64,000 nucleotides of DNA from Bimastos eiseni (taxonomy: Eukaryota > Annelida > Clitellata > Crassiclitellata > Lumbricidae): NCBI GenBank assembly GCA_959347315.1, contig OY365818.1, positions 5,168,531 to 5,232,530 of the forward strand, given 5' to 3'. Positions 10,101 through 20,599 of the stretch are shown piece after piece. The position numbers were made by a program, and so were the translations under genes. How positions within the stretch are numbered: position 1 is the first letter of the stretch; each line of letters begins with the position of its first letter. The notes under the pieces are model-generated. The model was not told the DNA's origin and searched no databases. It was given only the letters and a program-made list of their open reading frames with translations.

Positions 10101-13100
10101 TATTACAGGAGTCGAATTTAATAGTCGGCAGCCATGCAAGGCGCCCATTTTATTACACTTGTTATTTAGGCTGCGCTGCCACTTAGCTAAAATGGACTAG
10201 TATGTGACGTACGGGCATCGAATTCGGTTCCTTGGATCTATTTCCCAGTGGTTTATCTATTACTCTATGTATTTTATGATTCCTCTCCACAGTCTTTTGT
10301 TTTAGTCATGGATTGGTTTTATTGTAGGACATGGCTGTGAAGGCTCTTAGAAAGTATGGCGTTGGTTCGTGCGGACCTCGGGGTTTCTACGGAACTGTGG
10401 GTATGTTAGACATTGTTTATGAAAAAAGAGTGCAGCGTAGAAAGAAATGATCTTACTAATTCATTTATTCTTTCATTCATTACAATGATTCATATAGCCC
10501 CTTCAAAGTTACTACTCAGGAGTTCTCACCACCTTAATACGGCTAAAAGGGACAGTTTTAAGCTGAGCAATAAAAAAGAGTCAGAGTTGCTCCTGGAGAC
10601 AGGTGCAGCATCAAGAGGTGCCTGTTCCAGAGTGAGGGGCCAATTGCTGAGAAGGCGCGATATGCTGTTCACTAATGGTGTTAGCGTAATGTCTGTGCGT
10701 AATAAAACCATCTGTAATGATTGCATTATGAGAAATTTTCTTGCTGACTGCAATCTACAGACTTTTCCTACAGACAAACAGACTTTTCAAGAGGAGTGGT
10801 GAGGGATTCACTTGTCTATGTTGTCAAGGAAATGGAGAGAGTGAAAGAAGGAAAAAGGATGTGGAGAGAGCAAGGGGAAGAGAGAGAGAGATATGGGATA
10901 AACAGACTCGTTCATCTGTCTATCCATCGTTTCATTCACTCGTACATTCGTGCGGCTGATTGATTCGTTCTTTATTTTCAGATGTTCATCTGCGGTTGGA
11001 GGATAAATTGGAGCAGTTCATGAAGACAGAAGAAGCAATTCTCTATTCGTATGGTTTCGCGACAATTGCAAGCGCTATTCCGGCATATTCCAAGCGAGGA
11101 GACGTCATCTTTGCGTACGGTTGATTTCTCGGATAAGTTGCTTAGAAAGCAGTGGCTAAACTGTGAAGATAGTGTACGTTTACATGTAAAACAGCTTGCA
11201 CAAGTATACATGTGTTTAGAGCTGTAGCGATAACTATTTTTGCCGATTATGTCGACGCTATCTGTCAGCTGTCGATGGGAATCCGATGGTTGGTTCCACA
11301 CTTGTGTGCGGGCCCACCACTGGGGACTATTCAGCTTACTGTGCGTTGTTTAGCTGACATCTATGTTTTACTCTTTCACTATGACTTTAACATCATTTAG
11401 GCAGAGAGCGTCTTTGAGTAGATATCTTCGAGTTGCGCTATATCAATGCTCCATTACATTAGCACATATGGCCATTTATTGAATTGCCGATGCTGATTAT
11501 GAAGACGGTTGTTTAAAATCTCTGTAGTCAAAATGTTCGTTTCTGACACAGAGACCTACTGTTGCAATGCAAGCTCGTGTTTTGCTGCTTGCACTCGCCT
11601 TGGTAGAAATGATTGGTGGGTGGTTGTGATATACTAATATACTACGCAATGGGATTTTATTAGGTGGATGATGAGCCTCTGGGTAGAAATTTGAAGGGGC
11701 TCTATGTAAATGCTTGATTACATTACACTACGTTGCTTGGTACTGTTAAATTATCTGGCAAGTGGTGTGTAGCTTTATCAAGAAAAAATACTCTTCACTA
11801 TGGTGTAAATAATTATATTTTTCCAATACCATTGGTTTGAATAAATTAAGAAGAATATTTTTACATTACGTCTGGTGGGTGTGTAGGGATGAGGGTGTAC
11901 ACTTTGCCATCCAGAAGGGAATACAGGCCAGTCGCAGCAAGGTCGTCTACTTCAAGCACAACGACCTTGAAGATCTAGAGAGAGTTCTTAAACTGCAGCA
12001 GGTGGAAGATAAAAAGGTAATTTATGTAATTGTCATGCAATGTAGACTCTGAACGTCCTTGCCATCTGTCAGCTATCGATGGGAATCCATTGGTTCGTTC
12101 CACGCTTGTGCGTGGGCCCACCACTGGGAACTCATTTCAGCTTACTGTGTGTTGTTTGCTAGCTGATGTAAAATATTCATTAGAAATGACATTTAACATA
12201 TCCTCTGTGCCTCTGAGTAGATATCTTGAATGGGTGCTATATAAATGTTTTTGATTGATGGTGCAGTGGTTAGCATGCTGGACTGGCACCGAGAGGTCAG
12301 AGGTTCAAATAGTCATGCTAGGTGGAAATTGTTTTCCGACATTTCGACATTTCATGCTCTGCCCCCCGGATAACTCGGCTGTAAGCAGTACACTGTTTTT
12401 GGGAAGACAAGGAGGTGAGGGAGAGACCTGGCCCCAACCGTAGACCTAGAGTAGGGAGAATTAAGTCATACTTCAAACCCGTGGTTGCCTCTTAGAGAAT
12501 GTTCTTTGTCTTCTTGTAATGCAGTGATTCCCAACCTATGGCCCTTGGGCTAAAGTGGTCCGCCAAGCCTCAAATAGTGACCCTCAACCTATCAAAGATA
12601 TATAAAAATATACTTACAAATATGAAATATTTCAGATATGATATATGATATTTTTATATATGATATTTTTATGATATATTACAGATATGAAAAAATAATT
12701 AATATTTTACAGAATAATTATTTTCTGTTATAAGTTATTATATTGTGTTGATATTTTTACAAGTCTACAATGATTAAACTGGAATTTATCTATATGATTC
12801 CATTTTAAAATTCTAAAATATAAATCTTTTAAAATTAAAAATAGTTATCTTTAACATTGTGGCCCATCATGTCCACCAACTAAATAAAAGTGGCCCAAGG
12901 TCGAAAAAGGTTGGGAACCATTGTTGTAATGTATTAATTGCTACAACTTTTTGTTATTGAGCTTTGCTTGATGAGGTCAAGTTTAAGCTGAATGAGGAAA
13001 GAGGAAGGTCAGACATCTTATGACTATGACTTAACCAGACAGGGATGACATATGACCCCAGAGAATGGGGTCAGAAACATGCCTTATGCTGCCAAATGTC

Positions 13101-16100
13101 ATGAGAACATGATGACAATGGGATGACGATGATAGTAAAGTGATGATGTATCATGATTATGATGGCGGTGATATTGTGATAGTGATTATATGATGATGGT
13201 GATGACGATTATGGTGATGATATGATGATGACTATGATGTTATGTTATTATGATGGTGATTATGGTGGTGATGGTTATGAGGGTGATGATAAGATGCTGA
13301 TATGATGATGCTGAATATGATGATATGATATATTATGATGTTGATGATCATTGTGATGGTATAATATTATGATGGTTATTATGATGACGATAATATGATG
13401 ATTGTGATGTGATGATATTATGATGATGGTGATGATAGGATTATGATGAAACGATTATGATGATGATGATTATGATAACAGTGATGATCAGTAGTGTCTG
13501 TTTCCATGACCAGTCGCATCTTTTGTTAGCATTCATTTCTCCACTTTTCTCTGGCTGTAGAACCCAAAGAAAGCGAAAGTGACGCGTCGGTTTCTGGTGA
13601 TAGAAGGCGTCTACATGAACCACGGCGATATCTGTCCTCTTCCACAACTGGTAAACCATCACCACCTGAATGATATTAATTTCATGGGGTAACTTAGACA
13701 ATTGGATCACCTGGTCAGTGTTTTAGCCTAGAATTACGTAGGTAAATAAGTATGTTCTGTGTTGTGCCAGTTGAATATCTGCACTCAACTGTACATCCGT
13801 GTTGATGTGCTTCTTTTTCTACACACTTAGAACTCTTATTAGTGCTTGGAAACACTTATATATTAGCACCTTTATGAGGTCCTTTAGCGCCTTCTTGAGG
13901 TTCAATTAAGGCATTATAAAATGCCACTATGTAAATTATACATATATACATACATGCTGCGTTGGGTGCTTTCACAAGCAGATATTCAGAATTGTAATTT
14001 CTAACTGTGGTTGCTATGGTTTATATTTCTTCCAGAGATGTTTACATTAGTTGAATTTTTACATTTGCTATTTGACTCGAATTTGCAAAATCTTATCAAT
14101 AATTGATTACAATTAAAATTAAATGTTTTCACATCAATTAACTAATCAATTACTTGCATTTTTAATCGATTTGAATTAGCTATTGAGATTTTTTAATCAA
14201 TTAGATTTAACTGTTTGTCTAATTGATTAACTAATAGTTTATAATCTAATTGATTAACTAATAGTTTATAATCTAATTGCTTAACTAATTGCCTAACTTA
14301 TTGATGAACTAATTGATTAAATACTTGATTAACTAATTGATTAACTAATTGATTAGTTTATTGATTAGCTAATTGATTAGCTAGCCAATTGATCAACTGG
14401 TTTATTAACTAATCAATTAACTAATTGATTAACTACTTGATTAGTTAATTTATTGGTTACCTACCTGTGATTGCATTGTCATTAGTAAGGTACTACTAAG
14501 GTTCTCTACTCTATGAACTGTCAGCACACTTGTAATGGTGCTATATAAATTCAGTGGATGAATTTATTTAGTAAAAATTATAAAATTGAAGTTGCCATCA
14601 TTGAAGACGTGATTGATTCGAGGAGGATCTTTGCTCTTAGGTTGAATTGAAACACAAGTATAAAGTGAGAATATTCATCGACGAAACCATTTCATTCGGA
14701 ACATTTGGTAAGACTGGCAAAGGCGTCACGGAGCACTTTGGAGTACCGGTGAGTCATAGGAACTGACCAGAAAATCATTAATCGGGCCAGTAAATCGTTC
14801 ATCAGAATTGTAAAATCAAACATCAGGCCAGTCAATAATTAGTTAATCAGACTAGTCACTCATTCATCAGGCCAGTCAATCATTAATTGGGCCAGTAAAT
14901 CATTAATTGGGCCAGTCAATCATTAGATGGGCAAGTCAATCATTGATAGGGCCTGTTGATCGTTAATCGGGCCAGTAAATCGTTCATGAGACAAGTAAAA
15001 TCATTTTATCAGACCAGTAAATTACTCATTAGGTCAGTAAATTATTTCTCAGACCAGTAAATCATTAGCAAATAAATAAATCATTGGCAGACCTATCTGA
15101 GCATGGTCTGATCAATCATTTAGCGGGCCAGTGAATCATTTATCCAGCTGTTTTTAGCTTGTAAGATCAAATGAAGGGTATTTAGTTATATTAACTTGTG
15201 CTGTTTAAGTCTTTATTTCTTTGCGTCGACCATTCATTTTCGTCATCAGACTATTGTCGGCATAGTTTCGGATTGGCATCACATCACGGCTATTTAAAAC
15301 AAGTCAAACCAGATTTGACGAATAACTGGACGTTGTTAATCGTGTATTTGAGCGGTTGGTGGGTGCTACTGCTTTCCAGATCGAGGAAATCGATTTGATT
15401 GCGGGATCTTTGGAAAATGCCATTGCCTCTGTTGGCGGATTCTGCTGTGGAAAGGCGTTTGTTATCGATCATCAGGTACAGTAGACACTTTACAGTATTG
15501 GTATCGTGAGATGAGAAGTATCTAGATAGTATGATGTTTTTGAAATTTTGGAAAGAACTTTTATTGATTTGTTATTTATTTATTTGAAGTATTTATATGG
15601 ACCCCTTCAAGACCATCTGCTCAGGAGCGCTCCCGACCCAACCCAGTCTTAGGGTAGGTATAGAGCACGGTGGAGTGTCCGCTGGGCACTAGGTGAAGGG
15701 CGACAGAACCCATTCCAGGTTGCAGGGCCAGCAACCGAGAAGGCTCGACGCTGCTTTTATGGAGGCTTTTAGCTATAATGCTTTTTCTTAGTTATTTTCT
15801 TTGTAGTAATTTAAAACCTGTGAATCATAGAAGTAAGTTGAATATTCTGTCAGTACAAAAACTAGGGTTGTTTATTGATATCTTGGAAATTTAAGTAGTT
15901 GTGATTAGGCGAAAAGCCGACCTTGAATGTTAGTGTCGACCCTGTAAGACTTGTTGTTAAATGACTGTGTTGCAGTTCGTCCCAGGCATCCGTCAACCTG
16001 ATATCTTAGCTTGCAGTTAAAAATTGTTATTGCAGGTGATTAGTGCATAGAAATAATATGAAGGTTCAGCTATCGGTGGGGGTATGTTTGCTATGTTTGA

Positions 16101-19100
16101 TAATTATTATCTGTTGTTGTTCTTTTGATTCAGCGTCTTTCTGGCCTTGGTTACTGTTTCTCGGCCTCCGCTCCACCAATGTTGGCTCAGGCAGCTATCA
16201 CTGCCCTTGAGGTTCTGGAGGACAATCCAGGTAGGTGGCGACTGTCACGTGTTGAATTGTCTCGTTGAGTATAGTTAAGTTGCTGCTGCTGATGAAGATG
16301 ATGAAGAAGAAGAAGAGCAGTCCTTTTAGCTAGTGGCCTCAAGGCAACCAAGGGTATGAACTGTTAGCAACTTCATTTTCTTAGCCTTGGCATATGAGGG
16401 AAGAGGGCCAGTCCTCTCCCTCGCCATCTCATCTTAACATAGACAGTGTACAGTCAATGTACTCATTATGGATGAGTTGGAGTTTGGCCCTGTGACCTCT
16501 CGATTGGCTGTCCGGGACGGTCACTATCGAGCATGCCCAAGTTGTTGATGAACGGAAATGAAAGTATCGACCAACAAATTATGTCATAGGTTCGTCTTAA
16601 GAGGCATAACAGGGATCCCACTCACAGGACCCACTCACAGTTTCAGTTTTAGCGCATTTGTTCTGCTTTTGAAGTACCTAAACTTCTGGCAAAAACGAAT
16701 TTTGATTTTAGTAACTAATGTCTAGTAGTTCACTGTTCAAAGGGGTTGTTACATGTGGTGTAGTATGTTTCGTGCCTTGTAACCAGTTGGTCACACGTTC
16801 GAATCTACCTCAAACCAATGTGGGCAAGTTGATCACCCACATTTCACCTCATTCATCTCATCAGAGCTTTGGGCAGAGAGCTCGTCATCATCATCGTTGT
16901 CGTCATTTGTGGTGCAGTATTTCAACCATACGGTTTCAGTTTGTTTTTGGGCACTGAAACCAATTGTTTTCTTTGCAGATATGTTAGTGAAATTGCACGA
17001 CCTTTGCGAATACATGCACTCCAAGCTGCAACAGTAAGTTCTTCCTCATAATCGGTTGTAATTAAAACGGTAATGAGGACGATTTCTATGGAAACGTCTG
17101 TAGCAAGCTAATTCTAGGATATGGTGTCTTCTGAGTGCTCTTTATTTCGAAGTACTATTTGAATTTCATGCAAATAATTTAGCTTAGGGTGTGGATCAGA
17201 GGCGGCAATATCATTTGACAGATGGGGGGGACACCCAATGAGAGGGGTAAGAAATGTGGGTAACACACGTATAAATTGTCCCTCTCTGTGAAAGGTGGGG
17301 GGGACTCTTCCTCCTCGACCCCCAGGGTCCCTGCCCATGGTGTGGATAGTGCATCACTGTGTGTGGCTTGTTTTGATATTTTCCCTCTGTACTTTGTTGA
17401 ATGCATGACCTTAATTATTAATTGAGCGATTTCATGTTTGATGAAGGAGCAGAACGAATGGATGGTTTTCGTTTAATTCTACTGTTTGATTTGCATGATC
17501 AGCTCCATTTTTTTTTAAATTTGCTTCAATTACAGTGAAGCCGAGTCAGAGAATGGAGCCTCTAAATCTAGATTCTATGTGCTTCAACTCTGTCAACTCT
17601 AGTTGGGAATCTGTTGGTTGAGCTAATTGTTTAGGTGCCAAGGCTGCCGCTGGTGATTTATAGTTTCCTGAGCAATGTTTCTTAATATTGCCATTCAATC
17701 AATCAATGTGAATTTGATGTAGCGCCCCTTCAAGGTGCCTACTCAGAGGCGCTCCCGGTCTGACTACGGCTGAAAAAAAAACGGATTTCAATGAACAGTA
17801 AAATGCATGCAAGTAATTTCTCGGCAAGAGGCGTAACTCTCTGGGAGTCCATTCCAGATGATCAGGCCAACCAACTGACCTGTTCCTAACAAAATTTAAC
17901 TTCATGAGACCAGCACAGAGTGCATATCTGGGCTTTGTAAGGGACCATTATAAAATTAAAATTGTATTGTATTGTAATGCAGTGGGTACTGATTTGAGCC
18001 TCCACTTGGGAGGCTCCTGTGTAAGGACCTTGTGCGAGTCCTTCAAGCACAATGTTGCCCAGCACCATTGGTGTTGTCGTCAATACAGTTTTATTGCTGC
18101 TTAGGAAACTGTGGTCTAATTTTGCGTTTTATGTATTTAATGGTTTGCTAAGTACTGCCGTTAATTTTGCCGTTTGTATTTGATTACGTTGAAAGGTTGG
18201 CCGGATGGAGGCTGTCTGGGGATCTTATTTCTCCTGTGAAGCACCTATACCTTGCAGCCCGGTCTGAGGACAGAGGGAGCATTGTTGGAAAACTGCGTCA
18301 GATTGTAGTCAAGGTAAAGGCACTGGAATAATAACCAATTGTGAATACAGTATTGGCCCTTCTGACATGAATATCTAGATGTTTCTGTAAAAATTGAGCA
18401 TCACTGTATGAAGCATTCAGCAATTTCTAATGGGTTATTTGGTGCACGTTGTTAAATGGATGGTTTATTAGGTCAATGGATTTAACACCTGCCAGTTCTC
18501 TATTACCTTCTCCGGCCCAGCAGCCTGTAACCAATTACCCCATGATATACGTAATTTGCCTAATTTATCTTTATTCAAAATAAAACTTAAAAGTTACCTC
18601 TTAGCACTGACCACCCCATCAACATAATTATTATCTGACACTTACTTGTTTCTAATCAAGTTAAGACATAACTTTTTCGTGGACTATGTGGTTAAGTTAG
18701 TTAATGTTTTAAAAAAATTAACCTTATCTCATCTACTCTCACCTCCACTGCCATCACTTATTTATGTTAAAGGTACCCCTACTAGCGGGATCTTGGTGCC
18801 TTAGGGGTTTCCTTCCTATTGCTCATTACCATTCTCTCTCTTTCATTATCCGCTAATTTTTGTGTTACATGATTTATTTGTTGTTTGATTGATTGATCAT
18901 GTTCTGATCAATAAAAAATCCTTTATTGATTGATAGCGCCTCTAGAAAAGTAACTGCTAAGTTGTGCTCTCCGTGCGGAAACCTTGGGGGGAAAGGAAAC
19001 GTCTTTCAGGGTTGAAAGGTCGAATGCGTCTCTGGTGACCTTTTGAAGGAGGTCAGTATCAAAGAATGTTGATGCATGATTGTGTGTTTGTACGATTTCA

Positions 19101-20373
19101 CAGTTGATCACAGGTCCTACTGAGGTGTTGTTTACACGATGAAACGGAACTACCTGCAGCACGGAAGAATTCATATTGTTTTGCTTTTGTCCTAGGTCGA
19201 GGAGAAAGGAATCGCTTTGACTGTGGCCGCTTACCTAGATGAGGAGGTACATCTGCCGGAACCAAGGTAACTCTATTTATATAGCACATGAATTGATAGA
19301 TTGACGTCATTCTCTACAGTTGGCCTTGTCGTTTTCTTGTGAAATTGTCTCTTGCATTGTGATGAGGTTTTTTTTGTCTTGCTTTCTGGCAATTTACTTT
19401 GCAGTACATATCTGGTCATGCTGGAGTCAGAAGTAACTCTGATTACTACCCTTGAAGAGGTGCTATATAGCCATAACCATAACCAACAATTTTATTGGCT
19501 ACTGACCAACCAATTAAGCAAACATAATATTAAGATCAAACAGCACAGAAAGGTTGACAGAGCACAAAAGGAGGAACGCTAAAGGGACCGAGGTCCTGCT
19601 AGCAGGGACACCCATTACAAGATTAGTAATAGCACGGTTATGCAAGTAAGTTCAAGACAATGAAGAAGAAAATTAATTACTTAACTAACGTGTACATTAT
19701 AAAACAAGGGTATTAAGACTACACGAATAAGGCATAAAACTAGAAAGCATAACTTTAATCTAGACAAGTAACTCAATAAAGCAATATAAATCCCCTAAGT
19801 GAATGAATATACCTTAGCATTATATATAGCCAGAAGACATTGCTCGAAGCTAATCTAGCGGCTTTTACAGTGCAGTTAATCAATGTTAAATGCAAGTGAA
19901 ATTGTAGCGCAGATAATAAAGAAATCCAATCAATAGCTAGTAGATGTTGAAATCAGACATAAGTAGTGTTTGTGAAGTATGTATACATTGACTAAGAGAA
20001 ATTCTGCCCTGCTCTGTGAGAGGCTCTAACTATACAACAGGGTCAGCACGCAGTTAAATCACGCTCTACCACTGCCACTGCCTGTGCCCTGGTAGTGCCA
20101 GTCCCATAAAGAAGCACGAGCAAATCATCTCTGTCTGACACAGCTTCGTTAGACAGACTAATCAGCCATCGTTGAGCCGTGATGTGGTTCAATCGACTAT
20201 TACTTTATGGCTAGTCTAGCAGTTCATAAAGTCAATAGTGTATGTTCTACAAACTCAGAACCAGTCTTTAATTTTTTCATAGCATACGAATTCCAGTCTG
20301 CAGCGAACTGAAATACGAGGACATCGACAAATTTGTCGAAGTTCTGGACAACGTCACCAAACAAGTGCTTTAA
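6978..20373 (+). CDS. SPTLC1: Serine palmitoyltransferase long-chain base subunit 1, complete 15-exon gene
   Basis: The gene encodes the non-catalytic LCB1 subunit of serine palmitoyltransferase, which pairs with SPTLC2/3 in the ER membrane to condense serine with palmitoyl-CoA (first step of sphingolipid synthesis). Exons: 6978-7109, 8035-8142, 8466-8569, 9675-9768, 10328-10400, 10982-11114, 11887-12016, 13561-13650, 14641-14748, 15380-15475, 16134-16230, 16979-17033, 18196-18313, 19196-19266, 20283-20373. The lengths sum to 1500 nt (499 aa plus TAA), every junction is GT-AG, and phases agree throughout. Family landmarks: [10 protein letters not shown], a membrane segment at about residues 48-66, [13 protein letters not shown] (~157-169), [46 protein letters not shown]. 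The PLP-binding lysine of catalytic subunits is absent, as expected for LCB1. The Cys equivalent to human Cys133 is conserved (about residue 161). The N-terminus is about 26 residues longer than in human. An in-frame TAA at 6939-6941 bounds the start; ATG 6978 is the first Met, and ATG 6990 is an alternative. Confidence 0.97.
7425..7640 (-). mobile_element. Short dispersed element, family B (copy 1)
   Basis: The block GGAAGGCAGCAGAGGAGAGA, then AGAGAAAGGGGAGGCTGTTC and CTCCTGGATTGGG is ~80% similar to the reverse strand of 40620-40880. A CTTATATAGTGCCACT end is at the left. It sits in SPTLC1 intron 1. Confidence 0.75.
8035..8142 (+). CDS. SPTLC1: SPTLC1 coding exon 2 (residues 45-80)
   Basis: It encodes the N-terminal ER membrane anchor ([17 protein letters not shown]) and the start of the cytosolic part. 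The acceptor is TTTTAG and the donor CAG|GTGACA. Phase 0 at both ends. Confidence 0.96.
8466..8569 (+). CDS. SPTLC1: SPTLC1 coding exon 3 (residues 81-114)
   Basis: It contains [17 protein letters not shown], nearly identical to the vertebrate segment after the membrane anchor. Donor AG|GTGAGT, ends in phase 2. Confidence 0.97.
9675..9768 (+). CDS. SPTLC1: SPTLC1 coding exon 4 (residues 115-146)
   Basis: It encodes [19 protein letters not shown], the start of the aminotransferase-like fold. Donor GAG|GTATTT, phase 0. Its last nine bases and the donor are echoed 232 bp upstream in the intron. Confidence 0.96.
10328..10400 (+). CDS. SPTLC1: SPTLC1 coding exon 5 (residues 147-170)
   Basis: It encodes [20 protein letters not shown] and so carries the hallmark Cys (about residue 161) whose human equivalent is mutated in hereditary sensory neuropathy type 1. 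Ends in phase 1. Confidence 0.97.
10480..10690 (-). mobile_element. Short dispersed element, family G (intron 5)
   Basis: It has CATATAGCCCCTTCAAAGTT, CTACTCAGGAGTTCTC and a GTTCCAG...CGAGAAGGC-like block. Related copies are at 15585-15770, 17698-17900 and 30690-30840. Confidence 0.65.
10982..11114 (+). CDS. SPTLC1: SPTLC1 coding exon 6 (residues 171-214)
   Basis: It encodes [19 protein letters not shown] and then the [20 protein letters not shown] block. The acceptor is TTTTCAG and the donor GC|GTACGG. Ends in phase 2. Confidence 0.97.
11258..11460 (+). mobile_element. Dispersed element, family D (copy 1, intron 6)
   Basis: TGTCAGCTGTCGATGGGAATC, then GCGGGCCCACCACTGGG, GCTTACTGTG and a tail AGTAGATATCTTCGAG. 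About 80% similar to 12058-12250. Confidence 0.8.
11887..12016 (+). CDS. SPTLC1: SPTLC1 coding exon 7 (residues 215-258)
   Basis: It encodes [17 protein letters not shown] and [13 protein letters not shown], a family-typical segment. Donor AAG|GTAATT, phase 0. Confidence 0.96.
12058..12250 (+). mobile_element. Dispersed element, family D (copy 2, intron 7)
   Basis: The same order of blocks as 11258-11460: ATCTGTCAGCTATCGATGGG, GGGCCCACCACTGGGAACT, TTCAGCTTACTGTGTGTTG and tail GAGTAGATATCTTGAA...GCTATATAAATG. The tail matches the common GCGCTATATAAAT end. Confidence 0.8.
12253..12500 (+). mobile_element. tRNA-derived SINE, family E (copy 1)
   Basis: The head has a pol III A-box-like TGGTGCAGTGGTTAGCATG and a B-box-like GAGGTTCAAATAGTC, followed by a body with GTGAGGGAGAGACCTGGCCCC and CCCGTGGTTGCCTC. 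The same body blocks occur at 16325-16560 (-) and, weaker, at 51430-51600. It is not a functional tRNA. Confidence 0.75.
13095..13500. repeat. Imperfect GAT/TGATGA array in SPTLC1 intron 7
   Basis: Interrupted GAT triplets fill about 400 bp and end just before exon 8 (13561). Confidence 0.85.
13561..13650 (+). CDS. SPTLC1: SPTLC1 coding exon 8 (residues 259-288)
   Basis: It encodes [20 protein letters not shown] and then [10 protein letters not shown], matching the vertebrate exon. Acceptor GGCTGTAG, donor CTG|GTAAAC, phase 0. Confidence 0.97.
14200..14465. repeat. (TTGATTAACTAA)n-type array in intron 8
   Basis: About 20 degenerate 11-12 bp units of TTGATTAACTAA. Confidence 0.85.
14641..14748 (+). 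CDS. SPTLC1: SPTLC1 coding exon 9 (residues 289-324)
   Basis: It encodes [20 protein letters not shown] and [11 protein letters not shown]. The acidic and serine positions match LCB1 proteins. Donor CCG|GTGAGT, phase 0. Confidence 0.97.
14770..15145. repeat. ~21 bp minisatellite in intron 9
   Basis: Units resemble GGGCCAGTAAATCATTAATT, ~16 copies, degenerate. Confidence 0.85.
15380..15475 (+). CDS. SPTLC1: SPTLC1 coding exon 10 (residues 325-356)
   Basis: It encodes [20 protein letters not shown] and [12 protein letters not shown]. The position equivalent to the PLP-binding lysine of LCB2 is not lysine, as in all LCB1. Donor CAG|GTACAG, phase 0. Confidence 0.97.
15585..15770 (-). mobile_element. 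Short dispersed element, family G (intron 10)
   Basis: TATATGGACCCCTTCAAGAC, CTGCTCAGGAGCGCTCCC, CATTCCAGGTTGCAGGGCC and ACCGAGAAGGCTCGA match the copies at 10480 and 17698. Confidence 0.7.
16134..16230 (+). CDS. SPTLC1: SPTLC1 coding exon 11 (residues 357-388)
   Basis: It encodes [20 protein letters not shown] and then [12 protein letters not shown]. Acceptor TTCAG, donor G|GTAGGT, ends in phase 1. Confidence 0.97.
16325..16560 (-). mobile_element. tRNA-derived SINE, family E (copy 2, intron 11)
   Basis: The reverse complement carries CGAGAGGTCACAGGGCCAAAC, GGCGAGGGAGAGGACTGGCCC and ACCCTTGGTTGCCT, collinear with 12253-12500. A second possible SINE head (CACACGTTCGAATCTACC) lies at ~16790. 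Confidence 0.65.
16979..17033 (+). CDS. SPTLC1: SPTLC1 coding exon 12 (residues 389-406)
   Basis: A short 55 bp exon encoding [18 protein letters not shown]. It was recognised from the phase match and the position of the equivalent vertebrate segment (FAVLKEKCGQIHKALQ). Acceptor TTTGCAG, donor GTAAGT. Confidence 0.93.
17200..17340 (-). mobile_element. ~140 bp G-rich element (copy 1, intron 12)
   Basis: CAGAGGCGGCAATATC, then CCAATGAGAGGGGTAAGAAAT, and CCCTCTCTGTGAAAGGTGGG form the reverse complement of 48605-48760. The ends suggest a non-autonomous dispersed element. Confidence 0.7.
17698..17900 (-). mobile_element. Short dispersed element, family G (intron 12)
   Basis: TTTGATGTAGCGCCCCTTCAAG, CTACTCAGAGGCGCTCCCGG and GTCCATTCCAGATGATCAGGC. 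The reverse strand ends in GCGCTACATCAAATTCACATTGATTGATTG. Confidence 0.75.
18196..18313 (+). CDS. SPTLC1: SPTLC1 coding exon 13 (residues 407-446)
   Basis: It encodes [20 protein letters not shown] and then a less conserved helix ending LRQIVVK. Donor AAG|GTAAAG, phase 0. Confidence 0.95.
18481..18900 (+). mobile_element. LINE ORF2 C-terminal remnant plus 3' region, in SPTLC1 intron 13
   Basis: An open stretch at 18481-18630 encodes [20 protein letters not shown] and [12 protein letters not shown] before a stop. This is the typical C-terminus of non-LTR retrotransposon ORF2 (W/CN-LP...LK-F-K-LK-YLF). The following 270 bp, ending near TTGATTGATTGATC and AATAAA, would be its 3' region. The rest of the LINE is absent (5'-truncated). 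Confidence 0.7.
18930..19080 (-). mobile_element. Short dispersed element, family A (copy 2)
   Basis: TTGATAGCGCCTCTAGAAAAG and CCGTGCGGAAACCTTGGGGG match the copy at 396-600. It sits 115 bp before exon 14. Confidence 0.7.
19196..19266 (+). CDS. SPTLC1: SPTLC1 coding exon 14 (residues 447-469)
   Basis: It encodes [17 protein letters not shown] and VHLPEP, matching the vertebrate SIALTQARYLEKEE region. Donor AG|GTAACT, phase 2. Confidence 0.96.
20283..20373 (+). CDS. SPTLC1: SPTLC1 terminal coding exon 15 (residues 470-499, TAA)
   Basis: It encodes [18 protein letters not shown] and ends DNVTKQVL with TAA at 20371-20373. The length and C-terminal helix match the family end. Confidence 0.96.
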
Positions 20374-20579
20374 CGTGCGATCAACGCATCATCTTAGACG
20401 AGAGATATTGGGAACTGATTGCTAGGTACTTTGTTAATTACGCATCCGGGAACGGTGTCGGTTTCAACCCCATTCAGGTTTGCCTATTCCAACCGTGAAT
20501 GTTTTTGTGAGTGCAGTGCTTGTGTTTCGAATCTGATGCCATCAATCTGTAATTTTGTAAGTCTAGATTTTGTACGCTA

Positions 20580-20585
20580 ATTAAA
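20580..20585 (+). promoter_or_regulatory. Candidate SPTLC1 poly(A) signal (ATTAAA)
   Basis: ATTAAA lies ~207 bases after the stop codon, with T/G-rich sequence following. A canonical AATAAA at 21113-21118 is an alternative that would give a longer 3' UTR. Which is used cannot be decided from sequence. Confidence 0.45.
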
Positions 20586-20599
20586 GGATTATCGGTTGG

